Shown here one piece after another: positions 1 through 7,353 of a stretch of 14,723 bases of DNA. The position numbers were made by a program, and so were the translations under genes. The notes beneath the pieces are model-generated. The model searched no databases, was not told the origin of the DNA, and worked only from the letters and a program-made list of their open reading frames with translations. The stretch is from an uncultured Clostridia bacterium. Its GTDB lineage: Bacteria > Bacillota > Clostridia > Lachnospirales > CAG-274. The stretch covers positions 1 through 14,723 of the forward strand of contig CANQBT010000044.1 in assembly GCA_947589405.1 (NCBI GenBank). Direction: 5' to 3'. The number at the start of each line of letters is the position of its first letter. Position 1 is the first letter of the stretch.

Positions 1-1
1 A

Positions 2-1070
2 TGTTCGGTAACGGCAGGAGGCACAACAGTCACAGGTATAGGCAACATACTTAACTCAGCAGGTGCGACCGCTAAGGAAACAGGAGCGCTGACAAATAGC
101 AATAACGGTATTATAAAGAAGCTTGCCGATGAGGGCAGACCTCTTGTAGTCAGGATAATAGGCGATGTAAAGGCTCCTAAGGGACTTACCGAATATGATT
201 CCGTTAACTATGGCGGAACGGTAGGCGACAACGGCTATATGGCAAGAATGCAAAGCGGTAAGGACGTTACAATAGAGGGTATAGGCACAGATGCCACAAT
301 AAACGGCTGGGGCATACATTTCATATGTCAGTCCAGTAATGTAAATTACGGCAAGAGCTTTGAGGTAAGGAATATAGCCTTCCGCAATGTTCCTGAGGAC
401 TGCGTAGGCATGGAAGGTCAGCAGGAGGGCAGCGAGATAACGGCAGGTGTTGAACGCTGCTGGATACATCATTGTGAATTCTACAAGCCGACTATTTCCA
501 ACCCTGCCGAAAGCGACAAGGACGGCGGCGACGGTGCCTGCGACTTCAAGAGAGGTCAGTATTTCACAAACAGCTACTGCTACTATGAGGGCTACCACAA
601 GACAAATCTTGTAGGCTCATCAGATTCAAGTATGCAGTTTAATCTGACATATCATCACAACCATTGGAAGGGCTGTGAAGCCAGAGGTCCTCTCGGACGT
701 CAGGCAAATATACATATGTATAACAACTATATTGAGGGACAGACAGACTATGCTATGCAGACAAGAGCAAACTGCTACATTTTCTCAGAATATAATCTGT
801 TCTATCAATGTAAGAACCCGCAGCAGGTAAAGGGCGGTGGTCCTATAAAGAGCTATATGGACTCACTTTCAGGCTGTATAGAAGCAATGCAGGCAACGGT
901 TGTAAAGGATAAGTCACAGGTCGTTACAAGCTCCAACAAGTATTCGGCTTTTGATACAGATCCTAAGCTGAGCTATATACCATCAGGCGATTATAAGCTT
1001 GATGAAAGCATACCTCTTGTAAAGGCAACTGTACTTTCACAGGCAGGCGTTATGAAGGCAGAGCCTGTTA
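2..1070 (+). other. PL1 pectate lyase domain (partial at N-terminus)
   Basis: Hallmarks of the PL1 right-handed beta-helix are visible in order: WIHHCEF; a GDGACDFKRG stretch in the usual Ca-binding region; the TYHHNHWKG strand; then RGPLGRQANIHMYNNY. The pair Arg228 and Arg233 (visible numbering) has the RxPxxR spacing of the family, and the first Arg is the expected catalytic base by analogy with PelC-type enzymes. Only the extreme N-terminal part of the domain is missing. Confidence 0.92.
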
Positions 1071-4000
1071 TGGATCCTGAGGACGTGAATACATCTATGG
1101 TATCAAGCGACAGACAGCCTACAGCTTCCGTAAAGCTTCCATATGATAAGGATCTTAACAAGAACTATATTACAAGCAAAAATATGACTGTTGACAACAT
1201 TATATTCAATGTTGCCAAGACAGACACAAGCTGCATAACAGTAGGCGGCAATGAAGTAGGACAGGATATAGTATTCCATGTAAATACAGCTGTCAATATA
1301 TCAATTACAGACGGCGGCGGCTCATATCCTATAATACTTATGAATGATTCGGGTCAGGAAATAATCACAGGCACAGGCACAGAGTACAATTTACCCGCAG
1401 GTACATATTTCATACAGTCAAGCGGCTTTACTCCTGCAAAGGGTACTACTCCTGCCAAGTATAAGGAATCTAAGATAACGCATCTTAAGATAACGGCATT
1501 CGATCCCGAAGCGCCTACAGAAGCAGAGCCTACTACTCAGGCTACCACTCAGGCTAAGGAAACAACTCAGACTACTACAAAGAACAGTACTCAGGAGCCT
1601 GAAAGCCAGACTACCACTCAGGCTCAGGGCGGCGGAGATGTTGGCGGCGAAGATACCGATGCAGACAATACTCTCCACAACTTTACACCTGACGGACTTA
1701 GCGATCCTGAGGAATTCTTTGATTTTGAAGGCAATCTTTCAACAAGCAAGGGTACTGTAGACTATAATGGTCAGACTCTTACAAGATGCCTTAAGATAGA
1801 ATCAAGTACCCATATAGGATTTACATCCGGCAAAGGAAAGCTGATACTTGTTATAAAAGACGGCACCGAAATAAAGATAGACGGCACGCCGGTACAGTTC
1901 ACAAGCATGACAAGTCTCGGAAACAACGCTTATGAATATGCAATAGGTGCAGGAACACATACTATAACAAAGGGCGATGGTTCTCCTAACCTCTTCTATA
2001 TAGAGTATGTATCAGATACGCCTAAGCCTACAGAGCCTACAGAGAAAACGGCAGAGCTTTCGGTTGTGAGCCAGACGGTATCAAGGGGCGCAAAGGTAAG
2101 CGTACCTGTTCAGATAAGCGGCATCACTTCTCTTGCAAACTATGCTGTTACATTGAGCTATACACCCGGCGCTCTTACATACGTATCTGTACAGAACGGT
2201 ACGGCATGTACAGCTGACAAGATAGAAGCAAATCCGTCATCGGGTCAGGTAAAGGTAGCAGGTGTAAATTCTGCCAATACTATGGAAGATGGTTATCTCT
2301 TCTATGTAAACTTTACGGCAAACAGCACTACCGATGTAAATATAAGTGTTGAGGACATTAAGTCTGATGAAAATACGGATATTAAGTATACTGTTAAAAA
2401 CGGAACTGTTACCGTAACCACATCAGCTCAGTCATTAAGGGGCGATGCTGATATGAATGGTAAGGTAGAAACAGCAGATGCCATTGTTGTGCTCAACCAT
2501 ATTGCTCATATTAAGTCTATAGAAAGTTCAGTTGCTCTTGCCAATGCAGATTGCGACGGCACGCAGGGAATAGACATGGGCGATGTTCTGTGGATACTCA
2601 GCAATTTAGGCAGCGGAGGTACGGTAGTTCCTCCCGAGCCTCCTGCACCTTCAGGCAGCTTTGACTGGATGCCTTCAGGCGCAGATATAGCAAACGGCAG
2701 CGAGATATATTCTACCGGCAGGGTCAAGATAACTGCCGCTCAGGATCTTAAATATGATCTTGATTATAGCAGCAAGACGGATCTTCCTGCCACATTCGGA
2801 GATATATCCACAAGTCACTATGTCAAGACAAACAGCCAGCAGACCACATTAAAGGGCGTTAAGTACCGCCTTGCGGCTAAGATAGAGGCTCTTGAAAATG
2901 TGACCGTATCATTTGCTATATGCTATAATAGTGGAAAGACATATGCCTTTATCAATGAGTCAGGCGACCAGATAAATGCCGTTGTTCCTTCAACAACAGA
3001 GTATAAGATGTTTAGCATACCTCTTAATAAGGGCGATGTGGTTTATCTTGGCGGTATCAGTACAAATCCTGAGATATACGGTATCAATGTTACGCCAAAG
3101 GACGGGGAAGCAGAGCCTTCAACAGAGGCTACAACGAAGGCTGCCGTGACTACAACAAAGGCAACAACTACAACTAAGGAAACCACAAAGGCAACTACAA
3201 AGGAAGCCACGACCGAAGCGACCACTAAGGATCAATCTGGTCTTACGGCTCTTTCCGCAGGTACTTATCAATATAGTAGTATATTGAGCGATACTTCTCA
3301 CTTTAATATAAGCGGCAATCAGTCAAGCAAAGGTGAGATCAAGATAAACGCTAATTCCGATAGCTATGTAGAGCTTAAGCTTAACAACGGCGCCGAAGTT
3401 GCCATTACATATAAATGCGGTTCAAGTGATCCGAACAAGACCGCATGGGTAATATTCAATGGTAAATCAGGCGATCCTGTGGACTATGTCGGCGGAGAAA
3501 AGACCCTTACAGTAAGCGGAGTTCCCGCAGGAGTATATAGAATAACCGCAGGTCAGACAGGCGGCACCTCCGCAAACATAATTTCTGTAAAGGTGACATA
3601 CGGCAGTACCGTAGTTACAGAAAAGACTACGGAATCTACAACGGCTAAGGTCGAAAAGCCTGTGGAAACTTCAACTATCAACATTGAAGGCGCTATAAAT
3701 GTTGCAGCAGGAGATGTTGTTTCTTTAAGGAACGCATTAACAAGTGTTGAACCCGGCGGAGTGGTAAATCTTGCACCGGGTACGTATAAAACAAGCGACA
3801 TAGTTAAGATAAGCTCAACAAATAAGGGTACTTCTTCAGCACCTAAAACTCTTACCTGCACGGGAGGTCAAGCGGTATTTGACTTCTCCGGTCAGGCATT
3901 AGGCGGCAACAACAGGGGAATTCAGTTAGATGGAAGCTACTGGAATGTATCTAACCTCCGAGTAAAGGGTGCCGGTGACAACGGTATGATAGTTACGGGA

Positions 4001-4858
4001 CATTATATAAATGTTGAGAATTGCGTATTTGAGGGTAACAGGGATTCAGGACTTCAGGTCAGCTACAGAGGCTCTTCAGCAGGAAATGATTGGCCATCTG
4101 ATATACTTATAAAGAACTGTACTTCATATAACAATATGGATCCCGATACCAAAGAAAATGCAGACGGATTTGCAGCAAAGCTAACTTGTGGAGACAATGT
4201 TGTATTTGACGGCTGTATATCTTATAACAATTCCGATGACGGCTGGGATTTATTTGCCAAATCAGAGACAGGTCCTATAGGTGCTGTTACCATAAAGAAT
4301 TGCGTTGCATTTAATAACGGCAAGCTCACAGATGGTTCAGGCAGCGCAAATGGCGATATGAATGGCTTTAAGCTTGGCGGTTCAGGTATAGGAACAGGTC
4401 ATATTGTAGAGAACTGTATAGCATTTAATAATGGTGCATATGGCTTTACAGACAATAATAACCCGGATCTGGCTTCTGTCACAAATTGTACTGCATATGC
4501 AAACAATAAATACAGTACCAAGTCAAATTATGGATTGGACAGAGCGACAAAGGGACTTAAAATAACAAACTGCATTTCCTATGGATTAAAGAGTAACGAT
4601 AAAATGAAAAATGCGGTTGTAAAAAATTCAGTATTCTATAATAGTAGTAAGTACTATATTTGTAACGGTACGTTGAGCAGTCCATCAGGTACACAGATCT
4701 CACCGGCTGATTCAGATTTTGAATCAATGACATTGCCTTATACAGATCTTTCAAAAGTACATGAGCAGATGAGGAATGCAGACGGTTCCATAAATATGAA
4801 GGGGTTCCTTCAGCCCAAGTCAGATGGAAAGCTTAACGGAATGGGCGCTAAATTCTAA
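2..4858 (+). CDS. Multimodular secreted pectate lyase (PL1 ... cohesin-like, dockerin ... PL9), 5'-truncated
   Basis: The reading frame is open from base 2, so the start codon and any signal peptide lie outside the window; 1618 residues are visible. Order of modules: PL1 pectate lyase (visible residues 1-355); a beta-rich module (about 378-500); a Thr/Gln-rich linker (nt 1514-1650); a small beta-sandwich resembling a carbohydrate-binding module (nt 1672-2020); a cohesin-like module and a dockerin; a Pro-rich hinge; a third beta-sandwich (nt 2660-3100); a Thr/Lys-rich linker (nt 3113-3232); a fourth beta module (nt 3240-3610); and a C-terminal PL9 pectate lyase. Both catalytic modules should cleave polygalacturonate by Ca-dependent beta-elimination outside the cell. 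The binding modules are called only from fold-like sequence patterns, and I cannot assign CBM families. The first in-frame ATG (nt 239) is internal to PL1 and is not the true start. Confidence 0.95.
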   Translation, partial: CSVTAGGTTVTGIGNILNSAGATAKETGALTNSNNGIIKKLADEGRPLVVRIIGDVKAPKGLTEYDSVNYGGTVGDNGYMARMQSGKDVTIEGIGTDATINGWGIHFICQSSNVNYGKSFEVRNIAFRNVPEDCVGMEGQQEGSEITAGVERCWIHHCEFYKPTISNPAESDKDGGDGACDFKRGQYFTNSYCYYEGYHKTNLVGSSDSSMQFNLTYHHNHWKGCEARGPLGRQANIHMYNNYIEGQTDYAMQTRANCYIFSEYNLFYQCKNPQQVKGGGPIKSYMDSLSGCIEAMQATVVKDKSQVVTSSNKYSAFDTDPKLSYIPSGDYKLDESIPLVKATVLSQAGVMKAEPVMDPEDVNTSMVSSDRQPTASVKLPYDKDLNKNYITSKNMTVDNIIFNVAKTDTSCITVGGNEVGQDIVFHVNTAVNISITDGGGSYPIILMNDSGQEIITGTGTEYNLPAGTYFIQSSGFTPAKGTTPAKYKESKITHLKITAFDPEAPTEAEPTTQATTQAKETTQTTTKNSTQEPESQTTTQAQGGGDVGGEDTDADNTLHNFTPDGLSDPEEFFDFEGNLSTSKGTVDYNGQTLTRCLKIESSTHIGFTSGKGKLILVIKDGTEIKIDGTPVQFTSMTSLGNNAYEYAIGAGTHTITKGDGSPNLFYIEYVSDTPKPTEPTEKTAELSVVSQTVSRGAKVSVPVQISGITSLANYAVTLSYTPGALTYVSVQNGTACTADKIEANPSSGQVKVAGVNSANTMEDGYLFYVNFTANSTTDVNISVEDIKSDENTDIKYTVKNGTVTVTTSAQSLRGDADMNGKVETADAIVVLNHIAHIKSIESSVALANADCDGTQGIDMGDVLWILSNLGSGGTVVPPEPPAPSGSFDWMPSGADIANGSEIYSTGRVKITAAQDLKYDLDYSSKTDLPATFGDISTSHYVKTNSQQTTLKGVKYRLAAKIEALENVTVSFAICYNSGKTYAFINESGDQINAVVPSTTEYKMFSIPLNKGDVVYLGGISTNPEIYGINVTPKDGEAEPSTEATTKAAVTTTKATTTTKETTKATTKEATTEATTKDQSGLTALSAGTYQYSSILSDTSHFNISGNQSSKGEIKINANSDSYVELKLNNGAEVAITYKCGSSDPNKTAWVIFNGKSGDPVDYVGGEKTLTVSGVPAGVYRITAGQTGGTSANIISVKVTYGSTVVTEKTTESTTAKVEKPVETSTINIEGAINVAAGDVVSLRNALTSVEPGGVVNLAPGTYKTSDIVKISSTNKGTSSAPKTLTCTGGQAVFDFSGQALGGNNRGIQLDGSYWNVSNLRVKGAGDNGMIVTGHYINVENCVFEGNRDSGLQVSYRGSSAGNDWPSDILIKNCTSYNNMDPDTKENADGFAAKLTCGDNVVFDGCISYNNSDDGWDLFAKSETGPIGAVTIKNCVAFNNGKLTDGSGSANGDMNGFKLGGSGIGTGHIVENCIAFNNGAYGFTDNNNPDLASVTNCTAYANNKYSTKSNYGLDRATKGLKITNCISYGLKSNDKMKNAVVKNSVFYNSSKYYICNGTLSSPSGTQISPADSDFESMTLPYTDLSKVHEQMRNADGSINMKGFLQPKSDGKLNGMGAKF
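2048..2612 (+). other. Cohesin-like module followed directly by a dockerin
   Basis: Residues 683-808 (nt 2048-2425) have the cohesin pattern: a VSVPVQISG strand, a YAVTLSYTPGALTYVSV strand and a late YLFYVNFTA strand. Residues 813-871 hold two EF-hand-like dockerin repeats. The first starts GDADMNGKVETAD and has canonical spacing. The second reads NADCDGTQGIDMGD and carries two extra residues between the DG turn and the hydrophobic residue before the final Asp. The dockerin assignment is strong; the cohesin assignment is by pattern and could be another Ig-like fold. Confidence 0.75.
3674..4780 (+). other. PL9 pectate lyase domain
   Basis: A repetitive parallel beta-helix with many NC(V/I/T)xYNN-type turns. 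The motifs NADGFAAK, DDGWDLFAK and NGFKLGG match the PL9 catalytic core. Asp1388, Asp1412, Asp1413 and Asp1416 (visible numbering) have exactly the spacing of the calcium ligands of Dickeya Pel9A (Asp209, 233, 234 and 237, from memory). Lys1457 fits the Pel9A catalytic base Lys273, with a loop about five residues longer in between. All key residues appear present. Confidence 0.9.
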
Positions 4859-4895
4859 TATAGTAATTTTGCGGTATTTGTTCCTATGTAATAAT

Positions 4896-4924
4896 CTGTA
4901 GGGCGTGTAATGTGCGCCCTACAG
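4896..4924. repeat. Palindromic hairpin downstream of the pectinase (REP-like)
   Basis: A perfect 10-bp inverted repeat (4896-4905 with 4915-4924) around a 9-nt loop, lying 37 nt after the pectinase stop codon. There is no following T-run, so it is not a canonical intrinsic terminator, but it may protect the mRNA 3' end. Its GTAGGG-CGTG core and symmetry resemble the element at 13883-13905, which suggests a dispersed repeat. The rest of 4859-5039 shows only the promoter given separately. Confidence 0.6.
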
Positions 4925-4973
4925 AGAAATTAATAAAAAAGTTGAATTAAATGCTCAGACCTAAAAATTACTA

Positions 4974-5002
4974 TTTACAAAAGCCCCAAAAAATGTTATC
5001 AT
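4974..5002 (+). promoter_or_regulatory. Candidate sigma-70-type promoter for the dockerin protein operon
   Basis: TTTACA at 4974-4979, a 17-nt spacer, then TATCAT at 4997-5002, in an AT-rich gap 38 nt before the next start codon. It suggests the 5040-7008 unit can be transcribed separately from the pectinase. Prediction from consensus only. Confidence 0.5.
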
Positions 5003-5039
5003 ATATATACTGAAAATTAAATAAAAAAGGAGGTTAATC

Positions 5040-5828
5040 ATGAAGTTAAAAAGCTTTTTAGGCGCAAGTATAGCTTGTGCGGCAATAGCTGTCATGGCTG
5101 TCAGCGCTCATGCCGAACAGTACGCCATCGGCGGAAAAACAGGACATGTAGACGGCAGCGAGCATACGGGTAATACTGTTGACGTTCCTGTTATGGTCAT
5201 TCCTGATGCCAATGAAACAGCTGTTGTAAACGGCTATGTCATGACCTTTACATATGATCCTAATGAAGCGACTCCTGTTGAGAGCGATGATGTAAATTCA
5301 CCTTATGCAAAGGAGGGAACCGCTTTTACAGACGGTATAATCGTATCAGGCACCCAACAAGCTGCCAATGGCAAGGAAACTCTTATAATAGCATGGGCTT
5401 CAGCTACACCTGTTGAGGTCAAGGCGTCAGATGGCACAGTTAGGGAAACTATGGCTGAGGTCACATTTACCGTTAAGGACGAAGCCGCAACATCTGTTCC
5501 TGTTGATGTCGCTATGACTCAGCTTGTTGATGAAGATAATACTGTCAAGACTGAAGAAAACGGCGGTATAAAAGAAACAACAGTTGTTCATGAGGGTAGC
5601 ATTGATTTGGCTGATTTCTTGTTGGGTGATGTTGACAATGATGGCAATGTAACACCTGCAGATGCTATTGCAGTTGCACGACATGCAGCACATTATATTA
5701 CTCTTGATGAAATGTATTTAGATAGAGCTAACGTAGACCTTGATGATGAGATTACGCCGGCTGATGCAATTTTGATAGATAGGTATGCAGCACACTTAAC
5801 AAATATATTTCCTCGTGAAAGCAAATAA
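5040..5828 (+). CDS. Secreted cohesin-like plus dockerin protein
   Basis: A 262-residue protein. Residues 1-25 form a signal peptide (Lys-rich start, Ala-rich core, cleavage after AHA). Residues about 26-190 form a cohesin-like beta-sandwich (VDVPVMVIP, then VMTFTYDPN, then MAEVTFTVKD). Residues 196-257 are a dockerin with two canonical calcium repeats, DVDNDGNVTPAD and NVDLDDEITPAD, each followed by a helix with an AAH motif. The near-identical repeats fit the two-fold symmetry of type I dockerins. No catalytic domain is visible, so it is most likely a structural or adaptor subunit of an extracellular complex. The start is set by AAGGAGG at 5027-5033, six bases upstream. It heads a unit with the two following genes. 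Whether the N-terminal module really binds dockerins cannot be judged from sequence. Confidence 0.88.
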   Translation: MKLKSFLGASIACAAIAVMAVSAHAEQYAIGGKTGHVDGSEHTGNTVDVPVMVIPDANETAVVNGYVMTFTYDPNEATPVESDDVNSPYAKEGTAFTDGIIVSGTQQAANGKETLIIAWASATPVEVKASDGTVRETMAEVTFTVKDEAATSVPVDVAMTQLVDEDNTVKTEENGGIKETTVVHEGSIDLADFLLGDVDNDGNVTPADAIAVARHAAHYITLDEMYLDRANVDLDDEITPADAILIDRYAAHLTNIFPRESK

Positions 5829-5853
5829 AATGAAATAAGAAAGAAGGATATTA

Positions 5854-6867
5854 ATGAAGTTGAAAAGAATTATAAGTTGTGTATTAACTATAATTATGAT
5901 TAGTGGTACAATAACGCTTGTAAATGCAGCTGATACAAAACTTGTAGTAGGTACCCCAATAAATCTTTCTAATGAAGATGCCGATGTACTTTCAACTGGA
6001 GATATAATTGCTATACCAGTAGATGTAATAGTTGGAGATACTTATTCTGACAAATTACGTGGACTTTCTATAGCAGTAAAATATGATGATTCTCTTACTC
6101 CTGGTGTGGATGTTGATGATACAGTACAGGTATCAAATGAAGTATATGAGAAATTAACAAGTATGGTATCAGAAAGCGCATTTGTTAAAAGTGAAGGTGG
6201 AATAATGGGTGTTCTGAATAATATGTACACTACTTCCAGAAGTGGTGCTAAAACATATATTGGAACTACAATTTATAATCCGAAATATGAATCAGATATG
6301 ATTTCTTATGCATGGTCTAATGCAACGTCAGACGCAATACAAGTAAAAGCCGAAGATCATGAAGCTTATTTAATATTTGTAGTTAATAAAGCTATTGATT
6401 ATGAAAAGTTAAACAATAAATTACTTAGCTATGTATCAATAAGTTATAATCAAATTACTGATGAAAATGATAAGATAGGTTATATGTTACCGGTAGATGA
6501 TGACGCTGTTAAGCTTAATCCTTGCGCAGGCGCTTTCCAAGTAACTATCGACGGTTCTAAGGTTCCCGGCGGTACTTGGATCAAAAATGTATATGCTCAA
6601 CAGAAGGACAATACAGATAAAAGGACAGATCTTTCACCTGTAGCTATAAAGGGTGATACAGATATTTATGAATTCCCTGCAAGAGTAAATATTCCTGCCG
6701 GCAGCAGCAAGACATCTGCAGATGAAGTAACCTATGAGATCTATGCAGAAACTTCAGCTACAAAGGGCGGCGTTGCTACAGATGTTAAAAAGATCGGCGA
6801 TGTTACTGTTAAATTAGACGGTACTGTTACTGCTTATACTGCTAACACAGTAACTAATGCTCAGTAA
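5854..6867 (+). CDS. Secreted protein of unknown function, dockerin-less paralogue of the upstream gene
   Basis: A 337-residue protein with a signal peptide (residues 1-25, ending LVNA). It starts MKLK like its upstream neighbour, 25 bp away. Residues about 45-195 follow the same cohesin-like pattern: IIAIPVDVI, then LSIAVKYDD, then an AWSNAT segment that parallels IAWASAT in the neighbour, then YLIFVVNK. No dockerin follows. Instead residues about 230-325 form a second beta-rich region that I do not recognise, with no sortase motif or membrane anchor, ending in TNAQ. The ribosome binding site is AGAAGGA at 5842-5848. Codon choice in roughly the first 630 bases is much more AT-rich than in the last 350 bases or in the pectinase, hinting at mosaic origin. 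Role unknown; probably extracellular and co-expressed with its neighbours. Confidence 0.85.
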   Translation: MKLKRIISCVLTIIMISGTITLVNAADTKLVVGTPINLSNEDADVLSTGDIIAIPVDVIVGDTYSDKLRGLSIAVKYDDSLTPGVDVDDTVQVSNEVYEKLTSMVSESAFVKSEGGIMGVLNNMYTTSRSGAKTYIGTTIYNPKYESDMISYAWSNATSDAIQVKAEDHEAYLIFVVNKAIDYEKLNNKLLSYVSISYNQITDENDKIGYMLPVDDDAVKLNPCAGAFQVTIDGSKVPGGTWIKNVYAQQKDNTDKRTDLSPVAIKGDTDIYEFPARVNIPAGSSKTSADEVTYEIYAETSATKGGVATDVKKIGDVTVKLDGTVTAYTANTVTNAQ

Positions 6868-6873
6868 GGGAGG
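6868..6873 (+). promoter_or_regulatory. Ribosome binding site directly after the upstream stop codon
   Basis: GGGAGG begins on the base after the TAA (6865-6867) and sits six bases before the ATG at 6880. This tight arrangement supports translation of the 42-residue peptide coupled to, or at least co-transcribed with, the secreted protein upstream. Confidence 0.75.
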
Positions 6874-6879
6874 TAATTA

Positions 6880-7008
6880 ATGATGAAAAAATATACAAAA
6901 CCTGAAATTAATATTACCACTCTTAACAATGAGAGCGTTGTTTTAGTAAGTGGTGGTGTCAATCTTTTAAGTACTGCTAAGAAGTACAACGAAATAGACG
7001 CTTTCTAA
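6880..7008 (+). CDS. 42-residue small peptide, function unknown
   Basis: Encodes MMKKYTKPEINITTLNNESV followed by VLVSGGVNLLSTAKKYNEID and AF. It has a strong ribosome binding site with ideal spacing, sits 12 bases after the previous gene and is followed within 25 bases by a strong terminator, so it is very likely a real gene at the end of the unit. The pattern K-Y-x-K-P-E-I, a hydrophobic and acidic stretch, then V-x-S-G resembles short KKYxKPE... peptides that I recall from other Clostridia, whose function is not established to my knowledge. There is no Cys, no signal peptide and no membrane helix. A leader-like N-terminal half with an SGG junction would fit a processed peptide precursor, but no maturation enzyme or exporter is nearby in the window. 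An ATG at 6883 is an alternative start. Confidence 0.72.
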   Translation: MMKKYTKPEINITTLNNESVVLVSGGVNLLSTAKKYNEIDAF

Positions 7009-7032
7009 TCAACGATCATTTATCACAAAATC

Positions 7033-7064
7033 AAGGGACAGCAAATACGCTGTCCCTTTTTTTT
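7033..7064 (+). terminator. Strong intrinsic terminator after the small peptide gene
   Basis: A perfect 10-bp stem (7033-7042 with 7049-7058), six-base loop AAATAC, and an eight-T run at 7057-7064. It closes the plus-strand unit starting at 5040. Confidence 0.92.
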
Positions 7065-7073
7065 GCCCATTTT

Positions 7074-7096
7074 TTCCCGTGACCTGGTCACAGGAA
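7074..7096. repeat. Near-perfect palindrome of unknown role
   Basis: The 11-base arms 7074-7084 and 7086-7096 are complementary except at one position, centred on a GTGACC/GGTCAC core. It lies just past the terminator and could be an operator or the edge of a repeat. The surrounding stretch 7065-7221 holds no convincing gene; its other content is the repeat at 7122-7147. Confidence 0.4.
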
Positions 7097-7121
7097 AATC
7101 GGTTGTTTTTTTATAATACAT

Positions 7122-7147
7122 ATTGTTTGAAATGGTGGAAGGGTCGA
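7122..7147 (+). repeat. Dispersed 26-nt repeat, copy 1
   Basis: This 26-nt stretch matches the reverse complement of 13757-13782 at 25 of 26 positions. Its last bases form the left arm of an AGGGTC ... GACCCT inverted repeat (7140-7145 with 7172-7177). It lies 75 nt beyond the truncated permease reading frame. It could be part of a small mobile or REP/MITE-like element; no transposase is visible. Confidence 0.6.
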
Positions 7148-7221
7148 TATTAACGAAAACAAAACCTCTTTGACCCTATCGGCACTATGACAACAGTATA
7201 ACAGAAGTATCTGAGCCTTTA

Positions 7222-7278
7222 TCATATTTTGGTTGTTGCCTGCTGCCCTAAGGGAATAGCGCCTAAAATAACGGTCAT
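7222..7278 (-). pseudogene. 5' remnant of an ABC transporter permease gene
   Basis: A good AAGGAG ribosome binding site precedes an 18-codon frame, MTVILGAIPLGQQATTKI. Its first eleven or so residues look like the typical start of permeases that follow PF04392-type substrate-binding genes (family starts such as LGAxxLGLLW, from memory). The sequence then diverges and stops, with no further permease or ATPase sequence down to 7065. The position, directly downstream of the substrate-binding gene on the same strand, is where the permease is expected. An intact short peptide gene is the alternative. Confidence 0.55.
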
Positions 7279-7333
7279 ATTGTTTTCTCCTTAATAATAG
7301 TCATGTGCATAGACCCTTTAAAAACAGTCTGAT

Positions 7334-7353
7334 TGCCGCATATATATGCGGCA
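7334..7353. repeat. Perfect 20-bp palindrome in the transporter operon
   Basis: TGCCGCATATATATGCGGCA is its own reverse complement, eight bases past the stop codon of the substrate-binding gene. As RNA it gives a short GC-rich stem with an AU-rich tip. In importer operons such hairpins after the binding-protein gene often stabilise its mRNA or attenuate read-through. No T-run follows immediately on the minus strand. Confidence 0.55.

Noticed and set aside
56..598. A 180-codon minus-strand open frame opposite the PL1 domain
   Set aside because: It lies wholly antisense to clearly conserved PL1 sequence and has no ribosome binding site pattern or recognisable domain, so it is a codon-bias shadow.
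1514..1650. CRISPR-like or tandem DNA repeat in the pectinase linker
   Set aside because: The repetition comes from ACTACT/ACCACT threonine codons in an open frame with no regular spacers.
4896..4924. Intrinsic terminator of the pectinase gene
   Set aside because: The stem is perfect but is followed by AGAAATTAAT rather than a T-run, so it was listed as a palindromic repeat instead.
6880..7008. Lanthipeptide or thioether-bridged RiPP precursor
   Set aside because: The peptide has no Cys and no modification enzyme or peptidase-exporter is present nearby.
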